This document shows positions 27,404 through 36,406 of a stretch of 63,358 bases of DNA, piece after piece; the stretch's first letter is position 1; the number at the start of each line of letters is the position of its first letter. The position numbers and the translations under genes were made by a program. The DNA comes from Actinophytocola sp. GTDB lineage: Bacteria; Actinomycetota; Actinomycetes; Mycobacteriales; Pseudonocardiaceae. The stretch spans positions 1-63,358 of the forward strand of contig WHSS01000005.1 of NCBI GenBank assembly GCA_009379975.1. Reading direction: 5' to 3'. The notes under the pieces are model-generated. The model did no database searches. It saw only the letters and a list, made by a program, of their open reading frames with translations, and was not told the origin of the DNA.

Positions 27404-28675
27404 ATGACCGACGCCGCCATGCAGAACCTCGACGAGGCGCTGTTCAACCCGTTCGCTCCGGGCTACACGGACAACCCGTACCCGCAGTACGCCCGGCTGC
27501 GGGAGCAGGCGCCGGTGTATCAGCACCCGCTGGGGTTCTGGATCCTGACCCGGTACGGCGACGTGGCGGCGCTGCTCAGGTCTGGCAACTCGGTCGAGGT
27601 CCGCAACATGGGCCCGAGCCCGATGCGGGATCTGCAGCGGTCGGTCTATGGGGATGAGCCGCCGGGCTTCCGTGGTCAGTCGATGCTCGACCGCGACCCG
27701 CCGGATCACACCCGGCTGCGGCGGCTGGTGGCGAAGGCGTTCACCCGGAAGTCGATCGAGGCGCTGCGACCGCACATCGTCGACCTGGTGGACGGAATGC
27801 TCGACGAGTTGGCCGAGGCTGGTGGCGGCAACCTGATTAGTGCGTTGGCGTTCCCGCTGCCGTTCGCGGTGATCACCGAGATGCTGGGCATGCCGCCCGC
27901 CGCCGACATCGACCGGCTGCGCGAGCTGACCGGCACCGTCGTCCAGTCGCTGGAGCCGAATTACGACCCCGAGGTGATGGCCGCGATCGCGGCGGCAGGC
28001 GAGGAACTCACCGAGATCACCGCCGAAGCCATCGCGTGGAAGCGCGAGCACCCGGGCGATGATCTGCTCACCGCGCTGATCGCGGCCGAGGACTGTGTTA
28101 TACCCACCCCCCTCTCCGAGGGCCCGCCCCCCGTCGGCGACAAGCTCAGCGATGAAGAACTGGTCGCTCAGGTCGGCCTGCTCTACGTCGCCGGGCATGA
28201 GACCACGGTCAACCTGATCGGCAACGGGGTGCTCGCGTTGCTCCGTAACCCGGATCAGCTCGAATTGCTCCGGTCACGGCCGGATATGGCGGGCAACGCG
28301 GTCGAGGAACTGTTGCGCTACGACGGTCCGGTGCAGCAGAGCAGGCGGATCACCTTGCAGCCCTATGCCGTCGACGGCGTGGAGATCCCGACCGGGGCGT
28401 TCGTGCTTGCCGGGCTCGGTGCGGCGAACCGCGATCAGGCGCACTGGGGGCCGGATGCCGATGACCTGCGGCTCGACCGGGACGGCGCGCACCAGCACGT
28501 TGCGTTCGGCGCGGGCCCGCACCACTGTCTCGGCGCCGCGCTGGCCAGGCTCGAGGGCCAGGTCGCCATCGAGCGGCTGGTGCAGCGCTTCGACGGCCTC
28601 GAGCTCGCCGGGGAGGTCAGCTGGAACGGCCGCATCAACCTGCGGGGCCTCGCCGAACTGCCCGTCGCGGTTTAA
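27404..28675 (+). CDS. Cytochrome P450
   Basis: 423-residue soluble bacterial P450 (CYP105/107-like). Oxygen-activating I-helix AGHETT at 263-268, ExxR at 302-305 and the haem-binding FGAGPHHCLG with Cys375. AAGGAGG precedes the ATG. Residues about 233-243 ([11 protein letters not shown]) come from the G-rich repeat, read on the C-rich strand, just before the I helix; relatives go directly from LIAAEDG to DKLSDEEL. No ferredoxin gene is nearby. Substrate unknown. Confidence 0.94.
   Translation: MTDAAMQNLDEALFNPFAPGYTDNPYPQYARLREQAPVYQHPLGFWILTRYGDVAALLRSGNSVEVRNMGPSPMRDLQRSVYGDEPPGFRGQSMLDRDPPDHTRLRRLVAKAFTRKSIEALRPHIVDLVDGMLDELAEAGGGNLISALAFPLPFAVITEMLGMPPAADIDRLRELTGTVVQSLEPNYDPEVMAAIAAAGEELTEITAEAIAWKREHPGDDLLTALIAAEDCVIPTPLSEGPPPVGDKLSDEELVAQVGLLYVAGHETTVNLIGNGVLALLRNPDQLELLRSRPDMAGNAVEELLRYDGPVQQSRRITLQPYAVDGVEIPTGAFVLAGLGAANRDQAHWGPDADDLRLDRDGAHQHVAFGAGPHHCLGAALARLEGQVAIERLVQRFDGLELAGEVSWNGRINLRGLAELPVAV
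28103..28132 (-). repeat. G-rich 30-bp element, copy C (inside P450)
   Basis: Exact reverse complement of copy A. In frame, ten codons, encoding [14 protein letters not shown] sequence in the loop before the I helix. G-rich strand is the template strand here. Confidence 0.9.
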
Positions 28676-28706
28676 CACCCGGGCGCCCCGACCCGCACCC
28701 CCGGGA

Positions 28707-28786
28707 GCTGAAAGACGCTTTCAGTCCGTTCAACGGACTGAAAGCGTCTTTCGCTCCGCTGGGTGGACTGAAGGCGTCTTTCAGCG
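28707..28786. repeat. CTGAAAGACGC palindrome family, copy R2
   Basis: Begins GCTGAAAGACGCTTTCAGTC and ends GAAGGCGTCTTTCAGCGC, with internal GGACTGAAAGCGTCTTTCGC. Lies between the convergent P450 and ThDP-enzyme genes; probable bidirectional terminator. Confidence 0.85.
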
Positions 28787-28793
28787 CGCGCGG

Positions 28794-30347
28794 CTAGAGC
28801 AGGGGTGGCACGGCGGCGTCAATCAGATGCGGGCCGGGCTCGTTGATGGCCCGCTCGAACTGTTCGGCCAGCTCCTCCGCGGTGCTCGCCCGCGACCCCG
28901 GCACGCCCATACCCTCGGCCATCTTCGCGAAGTCCATCTCGGGCGAGGACAGGTCGAGCAGCGCCTTCGCCGCAGGCCCGCTCAGGTCGGCGCCGACGCG
29001 CTGCATCTCCAGCCGCAGGATCGCGTAGGCGTTGTTGTTCAAGATGACCGTGGTGACGTTCAGGTTCTCCCGCGCCTGCGTCCACAGCGCGGACAGCGTG
29101 TACATCGCGCTACCGTCGGACTCCAGGTTGATCACCGGGCGGTCCGGCGCCGCGACCGCCGCACCCGTCGCCACCGGCATGCCCTGGCCGATCGCGCCGC
29201 CGGTGAGGGTGAGCACGTCGTGGCGAGGCGCGCCCGCGGTAGCCATCGGCACCATCAGCCCGGAGGTGTTCGCCTCGTCGGAGATGATCGCGCCCTCCGG
29301 CAGCAGCGCCCCGATGACGTCCACCCAGTTCTGCGGGGTCAGCGGGCCGCTCGGCAGCGCGGGCCTGGCAGGCTCGGCCAGCGTGGGTTCGGTGTCCGCC
29401 GCGACGCTGCCGGCGAGCGCTTCAACGGCGGCGATCACATCCTGGGCGTTGTCGGACAGCGTGTGGACCTGCGCGCCTTCCGGCACGAGGTCGCTCGGCT
29501 TGTCCGGGTAGGCGAAGAAGGAAACCGGCGGCTTCGCGCCCGCCACGATCAGGTGCTTGATGCCGTCGAGCTGGAACGCCACCTGCTCGGCGAGATAGCC
29601 GAGCCGCTCGATGGTGGGCAGGCCCGCGCCTCGCTCTAGGCGCGCGGGGAACGTCTCGACGAAGACCTTCGCGCCGGTGGCGTTCGCGATACGGCTGCTC
29701 GCGCGCAACCCGGCTTCGCGGCAGGCGCTGCCCCCGATCAGCAATGCGACGGGTTCCCCGCTGCGCAGCACGTCCGCGATGGCGGCGACGGTGGCATCGG
29801 CGGGGGCCTTCGCGGTGCGGGGCGGTACCGCGTCGACGACCTTGCCGCCGTCGCCCCACGAAATGTCCGCGGGCAGGATGAGCGTCGCGACCCGGCCCGG
29901 CGGATCCATCGACGCGGCGACCGCGGCGGCGGCGTCGGCACCGACGTCGGCGGTGTGATCGCTGCGGCGCACCCAGCCGTTGAGCGACTCGGCCAGCGGT
30001 TCGATCGCCGACTCCAGGGGCGCGTCGTACTGCTTGTGGTAGGTCGCGTGATCACCGACGATGTTGACGATCGGCGTGAAGGCACGGCGTGCGTTGTGCA
30101 GGCTCGCGAGGCCGTTACCCAGTCCGGGGCCGAGATGCAGCAGCGTGGCCGCCGGCTTCTCGGCGATCCGCGCGTACCCGTCGGCGGCACCGGTCACGAC
30201 GCCTTCGAACAGGCCGAGCACACCGCGCATCTCCGGCACCGAGTCCAGCGCCGCGACGAAGTGCATTTCCGAGGTGCCGGGGTTGCCGAAACACACCTCG
30301 ACGCCGGAGCCGACGAGCGTACGGATCAGGGACTGCGCGCCGTTCAT
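28794..30347 (-). CDS. ThDP-dependent decarboxylase (acetolactate synthase/benzoylformate decarboxylase family)
   Basis: 517 residues with the three ThDP-enzyme domains. The cofactor glutamate is Glu48 (GLFEGVVTGAADGYAR). The metal-binding region is ESDGSAMYTLSALWTQARENL with Asp411; in most relatives this begins GDG, so the initial Glu is unusual. NNNAYAILRLEMQ follows. The FAD oxidase gene ends 52 bases upstream in the same direction. Together they could oxidise a 2-hydroxyacid to a 2-oxoacid and decarboxylate it to an aldehyde. AGGGAGAG precedes the ATG. Confidence 0.87.
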   Translation of the reverse strand: MNGAQSLIRTLVGSGVEVCFGNPGTSEMHFVAALDSVPEMRGVLGLFEGVVTGAADGYARIAEKPAATLLHLGPGLGNGLASLHNARRAFTPIVNIVGDHATYHKQYDAPLESAIEPLAESLNGWVRRSDHTADVGADAAAAVAASMDPPGRVATLILPADISWGDGGKVVDAVPPRTAKAPADATVAAIADVLRSGEPVALLIGGSACREAGLRASSRIANATGAKVFVETFPARLERGAGLPTIERLGYLAEQVAFQLDGIKHLIVAGAKPPVSFFAYPDKPSDLVPEGAQVHTLSDNAQDVIAAVEALAGSVAADTEPTLAEPARPALPSGPLTPQNWVDVIGALLPEGAIISDEANTSGLMVPMATAGAPRHDVLTLTGGAIGQGMPVATGAAVAAPDRPVINLESDGSAMYTLSALWTQARENLNVTTVILNNNAYAILRLEMQRVGADLSGPAAKALLDLSSPEMDFAKMAEGMGVPGSRASTAEELAEQFERAINEPGPHLIDAAVPPLL

Positions 30348-30399
30348 GCTGGATTCTCTCCCTTGTCGGTGCTTAAACGTCGGTGCCGGAAGCTCGCCG

Positions 30400-31791
30400 T
30401 CAGTCGAAAATCACGCCGGGATTGAGCACCCCCGCCGGGTCGAACGACTGCTTGATCCGCCGCATGAGCTCGAGCTTGGCCGGATCTTCGAGGGCCAGGA
30501 AGTGCGCCTTCTTCTCGCGGCCGATGCCGTGCTCGCCGGAGATCGCGCCGCCGAGCGCCATTCCCGTTTCGAAGATGCGATGCAGCAGGTCGTGGCGCTT
30601 GTCGTCGTCAGCCTGGAACACGGCGAGGTGCACGTTGCCATCGCCGGCGTGGCCGCAGCCGATGACCCCGGAGCCGGTCTCGGTCGCGATCTCCCGCGAC
30701 TTGGTCAAGAACTCCGGCATCGCGGTGCGGGGGACGATCACGTCGATCACGTCGTTCGCGCCCGCCGCCTTCGCGGTCCAGAACGCCTTCTCGCGAGCCT
30801 CGATCAGCTTGCGCGCCGACGGCCCGTCCAGCACGTAGACCTCCATCGCGCCGAGTTCGGTCACCAGTTCGCCCAGCGTCTCGACGTCGCCTTCGAGGCG
30901 ATCGGCGTCGCGGTTCTCCAGCGCAACGACCAGGTACGCCTCCGCGGTGTCCCTGATGGCGTCCGGCACGCCGAGCTGCAGCTCAGCGGAGTGGGTGATC
31001 GCGGCCATGGTGAGGTTGTCGATGTACTCCAGGATGTTCGGGCCGAGGCCGCTGCCGATGATCTTGGGCACGGCGGCGACGACGGCCTCGAAGTGCTCGA
31101 ACGGGGCCAGGACCGTCGCCCCGTGGGTGAGCCGGGGGACGAGCTTGACGGTCACTTCCGTGGCCAGCGCGAGGGTGCCCTCGGAGCCGATGATCAGCTG
31201 CGTGAGGTCATAGCCGCTGGATACCTTCGATATCCTGCCGCCGGTGCGGATCAGCTCGCCGGTGGGCAACGCGGCTTGCAGGCCCAGCACGTTGTTGCGC
31301 GTGACTCCGTACTTCACCGCGCGCATGCCACCGGCGTTCGTGCCGACGTTGCCGCCGACGCTGGCGGAAAGCTCGCCGGGGTAGACGGTGTAGGCGAGGC
31401 CTGCCGCCGCGGTCCGTTCGTCCAGTTCGGACAGTGTGACGCCGGGCTGCACGACGGCGACGTGGTTTTCCGTGTCGATCTCCAGGACGGCGTTCATGTG
31501 CTCGAAGGAGATCAGCAGGCCGCCATCGCGCGGCCGGGCGCCGGCGGACAGGCCGCTGCCCGAACCGCGAGCCGTCACCGAGATGCCGTGCTCGCTCGCC
31601 GTCGCCAGCAGCGCCGCCACCTGCTCGGCGGTGGCCGGTTTGGCGACGAACCCCGGCCGCCGCAAGCCGCCGGTGAGTGCTTCGTCGTGGCAATAGTCCT
31701 CGGTGATCGCGTCGCCGGTCAGCAGGTTGCCGACCCCGACGGTCTCGGAGAACTTCGTTGCGACGTCACCGTGTGTCGCGCTGGCAGGCAT
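30400..31791 (-). CDS. FAD-binding oxidase, GlcD/D-2-hydroxyacid dehydrogenase family
   Basis: 463 residues. The N-terminal FAD_binding_4 domain has RGSGSGLSAGARPRDGGLLI, GELSASVGGNVGTNAGGM and GSEGTLALATEVTVKL. The C-terminal oxidase domain has CGHAGDGNVHLAV and GGAISGEHGIGREKK, which carries the conserved His residues. These enzymes oxidise D-lactate, glycolate or similar 2-hydroxyacids. AGGTGG stands 6 bases before the ATG at 31791. Part of a leftward run from the aminotransferase through DUF3830 to the ThDP decarboxylase. Confidence 0.9.
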   Translation of the reverse strand: MPASATHGDVATKFSETVGVGNLLTGDAITEDYCHDEALTGGLRRPGFVAKPATAEQVAALLATASEHGISVTARGSGSGLSAGARPRDGGLLISFEHMNAVLEIDTENHVAVVQPGVTLSELDERTAAAGLAYTVYPGELSASVGGNVGTNAGGMRAVKYGVTRNNVLGLQAALPTGELIRTGGRISKVSSGYDLTQLIIGSEGTLALATEVTVKLVPRLTHGATVLAPFEHFEAVVAAVPKIIGSGLGPNILEYIDNLTMAAITHSAELQLGVPDAIRDTAEAYLVVALENRDADRLEGDVETLGELVTELGAMEVYVLDGPSARKLIEAREKAFWTAKAAGANDVIDVIVPRTAMPEFLTKSREIATETGSGVIGCGHAGDGNVHLAVFQADDDKRHDLLHRIFETGMALGGAISGEHGIGREKKAHFLALEDPAKLELMRRIKQSFDPAGVLNPGVIFD

Positions 31792-31882
31792 CGCCGACCA
31801 CCTCACCTTCACCGGTTGCTGCCTGTAGCGTAGTCGGGCGCGCCAGTGCCGCGATAGGTGAACTTCGCTCACCTGTCGCGGA

Positions 31883-32383
31883 TCAATCGGCGCGGCGGAA
31901 GCTCAGCGTTTCCCCTTCCACACCGCGCAGCCAGAGGTCCTGGCTCGCCGCCGCGATCTCGTCGAGGCCTTCGGTGATCGTGGCGAACACATTGCCGGGG
32001 ACCCAGCCCGCGTCACCGTTGATGAGCAGGTTGTTGCGGCCGTAGAAGATCGCCAGATCGGTCGCACCCGCAGCGCTGTGTGCTTCGCTGCCTTCGTCGT
32101 ACCCGTAGGCAGGGTTGCCGATCTCCCACGGTTCGAAGGCGAAGTACACGACGTCGCCGGGGATCGGCGTGATCGTCGGGTTCTCCCTGCCCGGTTCCGG
32201 ATCGGCGAACGGCGTCACCAGCGTGTAGACCTCGTTACGGGCGTACTTGGCGTGATAGGCCTGATCGCTCTGTGGCAACGCGCGCCACACTGCCTCACAG
32301 GTGCGGGGCGCCTCCTCGTCGAGCAGCCGCGCGCGGCAGGACACCTCCCGCTTGTCCAGCGAGATGGTGATGAAACGGGCCAT
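31883..32383 (-). CDS. DUF3830 family protein
   Basis: 166-residue cyclophilin-like DUF3830 protein (RFITISLDKREVSCRARLLD; PGDVVYFAFEPWEIGN; TDLAIFYGRNNLLIN). GGGAGG precedes the ATG at 32383. Relatives cluster with amidases, Asp/Glu racemases and hydantoin-type catabolic genes, which matches this neighbourhood. Biochemical role unknown. It sits between the aminotransferase and the FAD oxidase, all in one direction. Confidence 0.8.
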   Translation of the reverse strand: MARFITISLDKREVSCRARLLDEEAPRTCEAVWRALPQSDQAYHAKYARNEVYTLVTPFADPEPGRENPTITPIPGDVVYFAFEPWEIGNPAYGYDEGSEAHSAAGATDLAIFYGRNNLLINGDAGWVPGNVFATITEGLDEIAAASQDLWLRGVEGETLSFRRAD

Positions 32384-32403
32384 GTGAACCTCCCAGGTGC
32401 TGG

Positions 32404-32450
32404 CATCGTGCGTGAATGTCGTTGCTCTGGCACGCGTAACCACTCACGAC
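32404..32450. repeat. GTGAGTG family, half unit S3
   Basis: One half of the S1/S2 palindromes: ATCGTGCGTGAATGTCGTTG, then CTCTGGCACGCG, then CCACTCACGAC. Read leftward, its GTCGTGAGTG end supplies the TGA stop of the aminotransferase gene. Confidence 0.75.
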
Positions 32451-33706
32451 GCTGGGGTGACCTCGGCGAGGACGTCGGCCCAGATGTCGAGGGCGTTGTC
32501 GATCTGCTCGGAGTTGACCACCAGCGCCGGGATCATCCGGACGACGTTCATCCAGGCGCCGCAGGTCAGCAGCAGCAAGCCACGCTTGGCGGCCGCCTGC
32601 TGTGCGGCTTGCGCGGTGGGGTTGTCCGGCTCACCCGAAACTGGGTGGACGAACTCCGAGCCGACCATCAGCCCGAGCCCTCGCACGTCGCCGATGGCCG
32701 AGTACTTCCCCGCGATGGCTCGCGCGCCGTCGAGCAACCGCCGGCCCTGCGTGGCGGCGTTCTCGACCAGGTTCTCCTCCTGGATGACGTCCAATGTGGC
32801 CAGTGCCGCCGCGCAGGCGACCGCGTTACCGCCGTAGGTGCCGCCCTGCGAGCCGGGCCAGGCCTTGGCCATCAACTCGGCCGACGCCGCGATCGCCGAG
32901 AGCGGGAAGCCGCTGGCGAGGCCCTTCGCGGTGATGACGACGTCGGGGGAGACCCCGAAATGCTGGTGACCCCAGAACTTGCCGGTGCGCCCGTAGCCGG
33001 TCTGCACCTCGTCGAAGACCAGCAGGATGCCGTGGTCGTCCGCGCGCTGCCGCAGCCCCGCGAGGAACTCGCTGTTGGCCGGGACGTAGCCTCCCTCGCC
33101 GAGCACCGGCTCGACGACGAACGCGGCGGTGTCGTCAGGGGCCGACATGGTGGCGAACAGGTAGTCCAATTCGCGCAGCGCGAACTTGGTCGCGGTCGCC
33201 TCGTCCCAGCCGTAGCGGTAGGCGAACGGGAACGGCGCGACGTGCACCCCGCTCATTAACGGCGAGATCCCTGCGCTGAACCGGGTACCCGACGTGGTCA
33301 TGGACGCGGTCGCGACGGTCCTGCCGTGGAAGCCGCCGTGGAAGACGACGACGTTGGGCCTGCCGGTCGCCTGCCGGACCAGCCGCAGCGCCGACTCGAC
33401 GGCCTCGCTGCCGGAGTTGGCGAAGAACACCGAGTCGAGCCCGGCCGGCAGGACGTCACCCATCCGCTTGGCCAGCTTCAGCAGTGGTTCGTGCATGACG
33501 GTGGTGTACTGGCCGTGGATCAGCTTGCCGACCTGTTCCTGCGCCGCCCGCACCACTCGCGGGTGGCAATGGCCGGTACTCGTGACGCCGATCCCCGCGG
33601 TGAAGTCCAGGTGCCGGTTGCCTTCGGCATCGTAGAGATACACGCCCTCGCCGTGGTCGGCGACGACGGGGGTGGCTTGCTTGAGCAGTGGGGAGAGCTG
33701 AGACAT
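32444..33706 (-). CDS. Class III aminotransferase (GABA/omega-amino acid type)
   Basis: 420-residue PLP enzyme. Lys261 in ITAKGLASGFPLS binds PLP, Asp232 in VFDEVQTGYGRTG pairs with the pyridine nitrogen, and GSEAVESALRL and HGGFHGRT are typical. Related enzymes move an omega-amino group to 2-oxoglutarate or pyruvate, giving a semialdehyde. Divergent from an aldehyde dehydrogenase across a GntR-type operator, so the aldehyde product can be oxidised by that enzyme. The stop codon lies inside repeat S3. Confidence 0.92.
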   Translation of the reverse strand: MSQLSPLLKQATPVVADHGEGVYLYDAEGNRHLDFTAGIGVTSTGHCHPRVVRAAQEQVGKLIHGQYTTVMHEPLLKLAKRMGDVLPAGLDSVFFANSGSEAVESALRLVRQATGRPNVVVFHGGFHGRTVATASMTTSGTRFSAGISPLMSGVHVAPFPFAYRYGWDEATATKFALRELDYLFATMSAPDDTAAFVVEPVLGEGGYVPANSEFLAGLRQRADDHGILLVFDEVQTGYGRTGKFWGHQHFGVSPDVVITAKGLASGFPLSAIAASAELMAKAWPGSQGGTYGGNAVACAAALATLDVIQEENLVENAATQGRRLLDGARAIAGKYSAIGDVRGLGLMVGSEFVHPVSGEPDNPTAQAAQQAAAKRGLLLLTCGAWMNVVRMIPALVVNSEQIDNALDIWADVLAEVTPAS

Positions 33707-33787
33707 CGCGGTCGGACTCCTTAGCTCGGGGGTCGCCCGATTCGGGTATGTAGTGGCAGGCCGGCCCTAACTCACGGCCGCTTGTCG

Positions 33788-33799
33788 ATTGTCGACAAT
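33788..33799. promoter_or_regulatory. GntR/FadR-type operator, copy O1
   Basis: ATTGTCGACAAT, a perfect 12-bp palindrome between the divergent aminotransferase and aldehyde dehydrogenase genes. The same motif with one centre change occurs at 37946 and 38795. TNGT-N-ACNA symmetry is typical of FadR-subfamily GntR regulators such as the one at 36407-37123. Confidence 0.8.
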
Positions 33800-33874
33800 G
33801 TCCATAGCATGGCGTGAGAGAGCCGATCTATCAACCCGAGTCACGCGGCGTGAGGCAAAACGAGGAGAGCAGTC

Positions 33875-35344
33875 ATGAACGCGACAGCAAGCGAGTCAGG
33901 CGTCGTCGACGCCGTCGGCAAGGACCTGTTCATCGGCGGGAAGTGGCGCCCCGCGGCCGAGGGCAAGACGTTGCCGGTTTACGACCCGTCGACCGAGCAG
34001 GTGCTGTGCGAGGTCGCCGACGCGTCGCCGGCCGACGGTATGGAGGCGCTCGACGCCGCGGTCGCGGCCCAGGCCGCTTGGGCGCAGCATCCGCCGCGGG
34101 AGCGGGGCGAGATCATGCGGCGTTCGTACGAGATCATCATGTCGCGAGTGGACGACCTCGCGCTGCTGATGACGCTCGAGATGGGCAAGCCGCTCGCGGA
34201 GTCGCGCGGTGAGGTGGCCTACGCCGCGGAGTTCTTCCGCTGGTTCGCCGAAGAGGCCGTACGGATCGACGGCGGCTATGCGGTCGCGCCGAACGGCAAG
34301 GGCCGCTTCCTCATCCACCGGCAGCCCGTCGGGCCGTCGCTGCTGATCACGCCGTGGAACTTCCCGATGGCGATGGGCACCCGCAAGCTCGGGCCCGCGA
34401 TCGCCGCCGGCTGCACCTCGGTGATCAAACCCGCCGCGCAGACGCCGCTGTCGATGCTCGCGCTGGTCGGCATTCTCGCCGAGGCCGGCTTGCCCGACGG
34501 GGTGGTCAACGTGCTCACCACCAGCAACTCCGGCGGCGTCATGGAGCCGCTGATCCGGGATGGCAGGGCGCGCAAGCTGTCGTTCACCGGCTCGACCGGG
34601 GTCGGGCGCAAGCTGCTCGAGCAGTGCGCCGAGAAGGTCGTCAACACGTCGATGGAGCTGGGCGGCAACGCGCCGTTCATCGTGTTCGACGACGCCGACC
34701 TCGATGCCGCCATCGAAGGCGCGATGCTGGCCAAACTCCGCAACATCGGCGAGGCCTGCACCGCGGCGAACCGGTTCTACGTGCAGCGCGGTGTCGTCGA
34801 CGAGTTCGCCCGCCGGTTGACCGAGCGGATGGCGGCGCAGCCGATCGGCCGCGGCACCGAGGACGGCGTGGTCATCGGGCCGCTGATCGACAACGCCGCG
34901 ATCGAGAAGGTCACGACGCTGGTGACCGATGCCGCCGAGCGCGGCGCGAAGGTGCTCACCGGCGGCGCGGGCGTCGACGCCCCCGGCCACTTCTACCGCC
35001 CGACGGTGCTCACCAATGTGCCGCAGGATTCGCGCATCGCCCACGAGGAGATCTTCGGGCCGGTGGCGCCGATCAACGTCTTCGACACCGAGGACGAGGC
35101 GGTGGCCAAGGCCAATGACACCGAGTACGGGCTGGTCAGCTACCTCTACACCAGCGATCTGAATCGTGCGCTGCGGGTTTCGGAAGCGCTCGAAGCCGGC
35201 ATGATCGGCCTGAACCAGGGCATCGTGTCGAACCCGGCCGCGCCCTTCGGCGGCGTCAAGCACTCCGGCATCGGGCGTGAGGGCGGCACGGTCGGCATCG
35301 ACGAGTTCCTCGAAACGAAGTACATCGCCATCGGACTTACGTAG
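33875..35344 (+). CDS. NAD(P)-dependent aldehyde dehydrogenase (succinate-semialdehyde type)
   Basis: 489 residues. Catalytic Cys295 in NIGEACTAANRF and Glu261 in MELGGNAPF; FTGSTGVGRKL in the cofactor fold and PFGGVKHSGIGREGG near the C-terminus are typical of GabD. It would oxidise the semialdehyde made by the divergent aminotransferase, or the aldehyde made by the ThDP decarboxylase. GAGGAG about 9 bases upstream. The last codons and stop are tandemly duplicated (35321-35370). Confidence 0.92.
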   Translation: MNATASESGVVDAVGKDLFIGGKWRPAAEGKTLPVYDPSTEQVLCEVADASPADGMEALDAAVAAQAAWAQHPPRERGEIMRRSYEIIMSRVDDLALLMTLEMGKPLAESRGEVAYAAEFFRWFAEEAVRIDGGYAVAPNGKGRFLIHRQPVGPSLLITPWNFPMAMGTRKLGPAIAAGCTSVIKPAAQTPLSMLALVGILAEAGLPDGVVNVLTTSNSGGVMEPLIRDGRARKLSFTGSTGVGRKLLEQCAEKVVNTSMELGGNAPFIVFDDADLDAAIEGAMLAKLRNIGEACTAANRFYVQRGVVDEFARRLTERMAAQPIGRGTEDGVVIGPLIDNAAIEKVTTLVTDAAERGAKVLTGGAGVDAPGHFYRPTVLTNVPQDSRIAHEEIFGPVAPINVFDTEDEAVAKANDTEYGLVSYLYTSDLNRALRVSEALEAGMIGLNQGIVSNPAAPFGGVKHSGIGREGGTVGIDEFLETKYIAIGLT

Positions 35345-35370
35345 GTACGTCGCCATCGGTCTCACGTAGG
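35321..35370 (+). repeat. 25-bp tandem duplication over a stop codon
   Basis: Units 35321-35345 and 35346-35370 match at 22 of 25 positions (both contain CGCCATCGG and end CACGTAGG or TACGTAGG). The first unit contains the end of the aldehyde dehydrogenase gene and its TAG; the second repeats it downstream. Confidence 0.85.
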
Positions 35371-35376
35371 CCATAA

Positions 35377-35456
35377 GCTGAAAGACGCCTTCAGTCCGCT
35401 AGACGGACTGAAAGGGCCACTCACTCCACTCAGTGGACTGAAGGCGTCTTTCAGCG
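35377..35456. repeat. CTGAAAGACGC palindrome family, copy R3
   Basis: GCTGAAAGACGCCTTCAGTC at the left end and GAAGGCGTCTTTCAGCG at the right end. The middle is more diverged (AAGGGCCACTCACTCC). Between convergent aldehyde dehydrogenase and trypsin genes. Confidence 0.85.
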
Positions 35457-35461
35457 TGTGG

Positions 35462-36277
35462 TTACTTCTTGGGCTTCTCCGCTCCGGTCTGCTGGCCGCT
35501 GACCGTCTTGGTGATGAAGTCGAGCACGCTGGCGTTGTTCACCTCGGCGTAGACGCCGGGGAAGCCGGGGAAGGCGCAGCCGATGCCCCAGCTCACGATG
35601 CCGATCTGCACCAGGCGGCCGCCTTCTTCGTGGAACAGCGGGCCGCCGCTGTCGCCCTGGCACGAGTCGGCGAGCAGTTCTTCGGCGCAGATCTCGGTCT
35701 CCGGATCGAAGCCGGCGAAGCCGTTGCCGGTCATGCCTTCGCAGCGCTCGTCCGCCACTGCCTTCACGTCGGCGCGCTTGAGCTGGTCGGAGGCGACCGG
35801 TGCGCCGAAGAACTCGGTACCCCAGCCCGCGACGGTCAAGGGCGTGCCTTCGGCTTCGAGGTCGTCGTCCGCCGCGCTCGGCAGGGGGATGGCCGGGGCG
35901 TCGACCGTCTCGGCCAGTTTGAGGAGTGCGGCGTCATGGGTGCCGTCGTAGTCGGGGTGCACGTGCACCTCGAGCACCGAGACCCGCTGACCGCCCTCGT
36001 CGGTGAGATTGGTCTTGCCGACGACCACGTCCTGGTCTTCGGGCTTCGCGCCGTCGACGCAGTGCGCCGCGGTGAGCACCCATTGCGGGGCGACGACGCT
36101 GCCGCCGCAGAAGTGGAAGTCGTCGTCCTGCAGCGACGCCATGAACGGGTACTGCCCTTCGGTGGCCGCTTCGCCGCCGACGATGGACTGGGCTGGGGCG
36201 GCCAATGTCACGCTGACCAATGCCGTGGTCGCGGCCGTCGCCACGGCCGCGATCAACACCTTGCTGAGGGCTCGCAC
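35462..36277 (-). CDS. Secreted trypsin-like serine protease
   Basis: 271-residue S1 protease. Signal peptide about 1-28 (VLIAAVATAATTALVSVTLAA). The mature motif IVGG at 32-35 follows almost directly, so there is little or no propeptide. Catalytic triad His72 (LTAAHC), Asp115 (HDAALLKL) and Ser210 (CQGDSGGP); Asp204 at the base of the pocket predicts cleavage after Arg/Lys. Six cysteines fit three disulfides. GTG start with GGAG 5 bases upstream. It lies inside the GntR-controlled region but has no visible functional link to it. Confidence 0.95.
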   Translation of the reverse strand: MRALSKVLIAAVATAATTALVSVTLAAPAQSIVGGEAATEGQYPFMASLQDDDFHFCGGSVVAPQWVLTAAHCVDGAKPEDQDVVVGKTNLTDEGGQRVSVLEVHVHPDYDGTHDAALLKLAETVDAPAIPLPSAADDDLEAEGTPLTVAGWGTEFFGAPVASDQLKRADVKAVADERCEGMTGNGFAGFDPETEICAEELLADSCQGDSGGPLFHEEGGRLVQIGIVSWGIGCAFPGFPGVYAEVNNASVLDFITKTVSGQQTGAEKPKK

Positions 36278-36406
36278 AAGTTCTCCAATCGCGATGAATG
36301 ACGGCAGGGTGTGCCGCTGTTTCCATTCAACGAGGAGAACGTGCTACTGGTCACTCTTTCGGGTGAAGAAAGTTCGGGTTGTCGCTCCGGCGAGCGGAAC
36401 GGGCGC

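Noticed and set aside
36335..36362. Hairpin-like CTTTC/GAAAG sequence between gntR and the protease gene
   Set aside because: Only a 5-bp stem with a 7-base loop; too weak to call a terminator.
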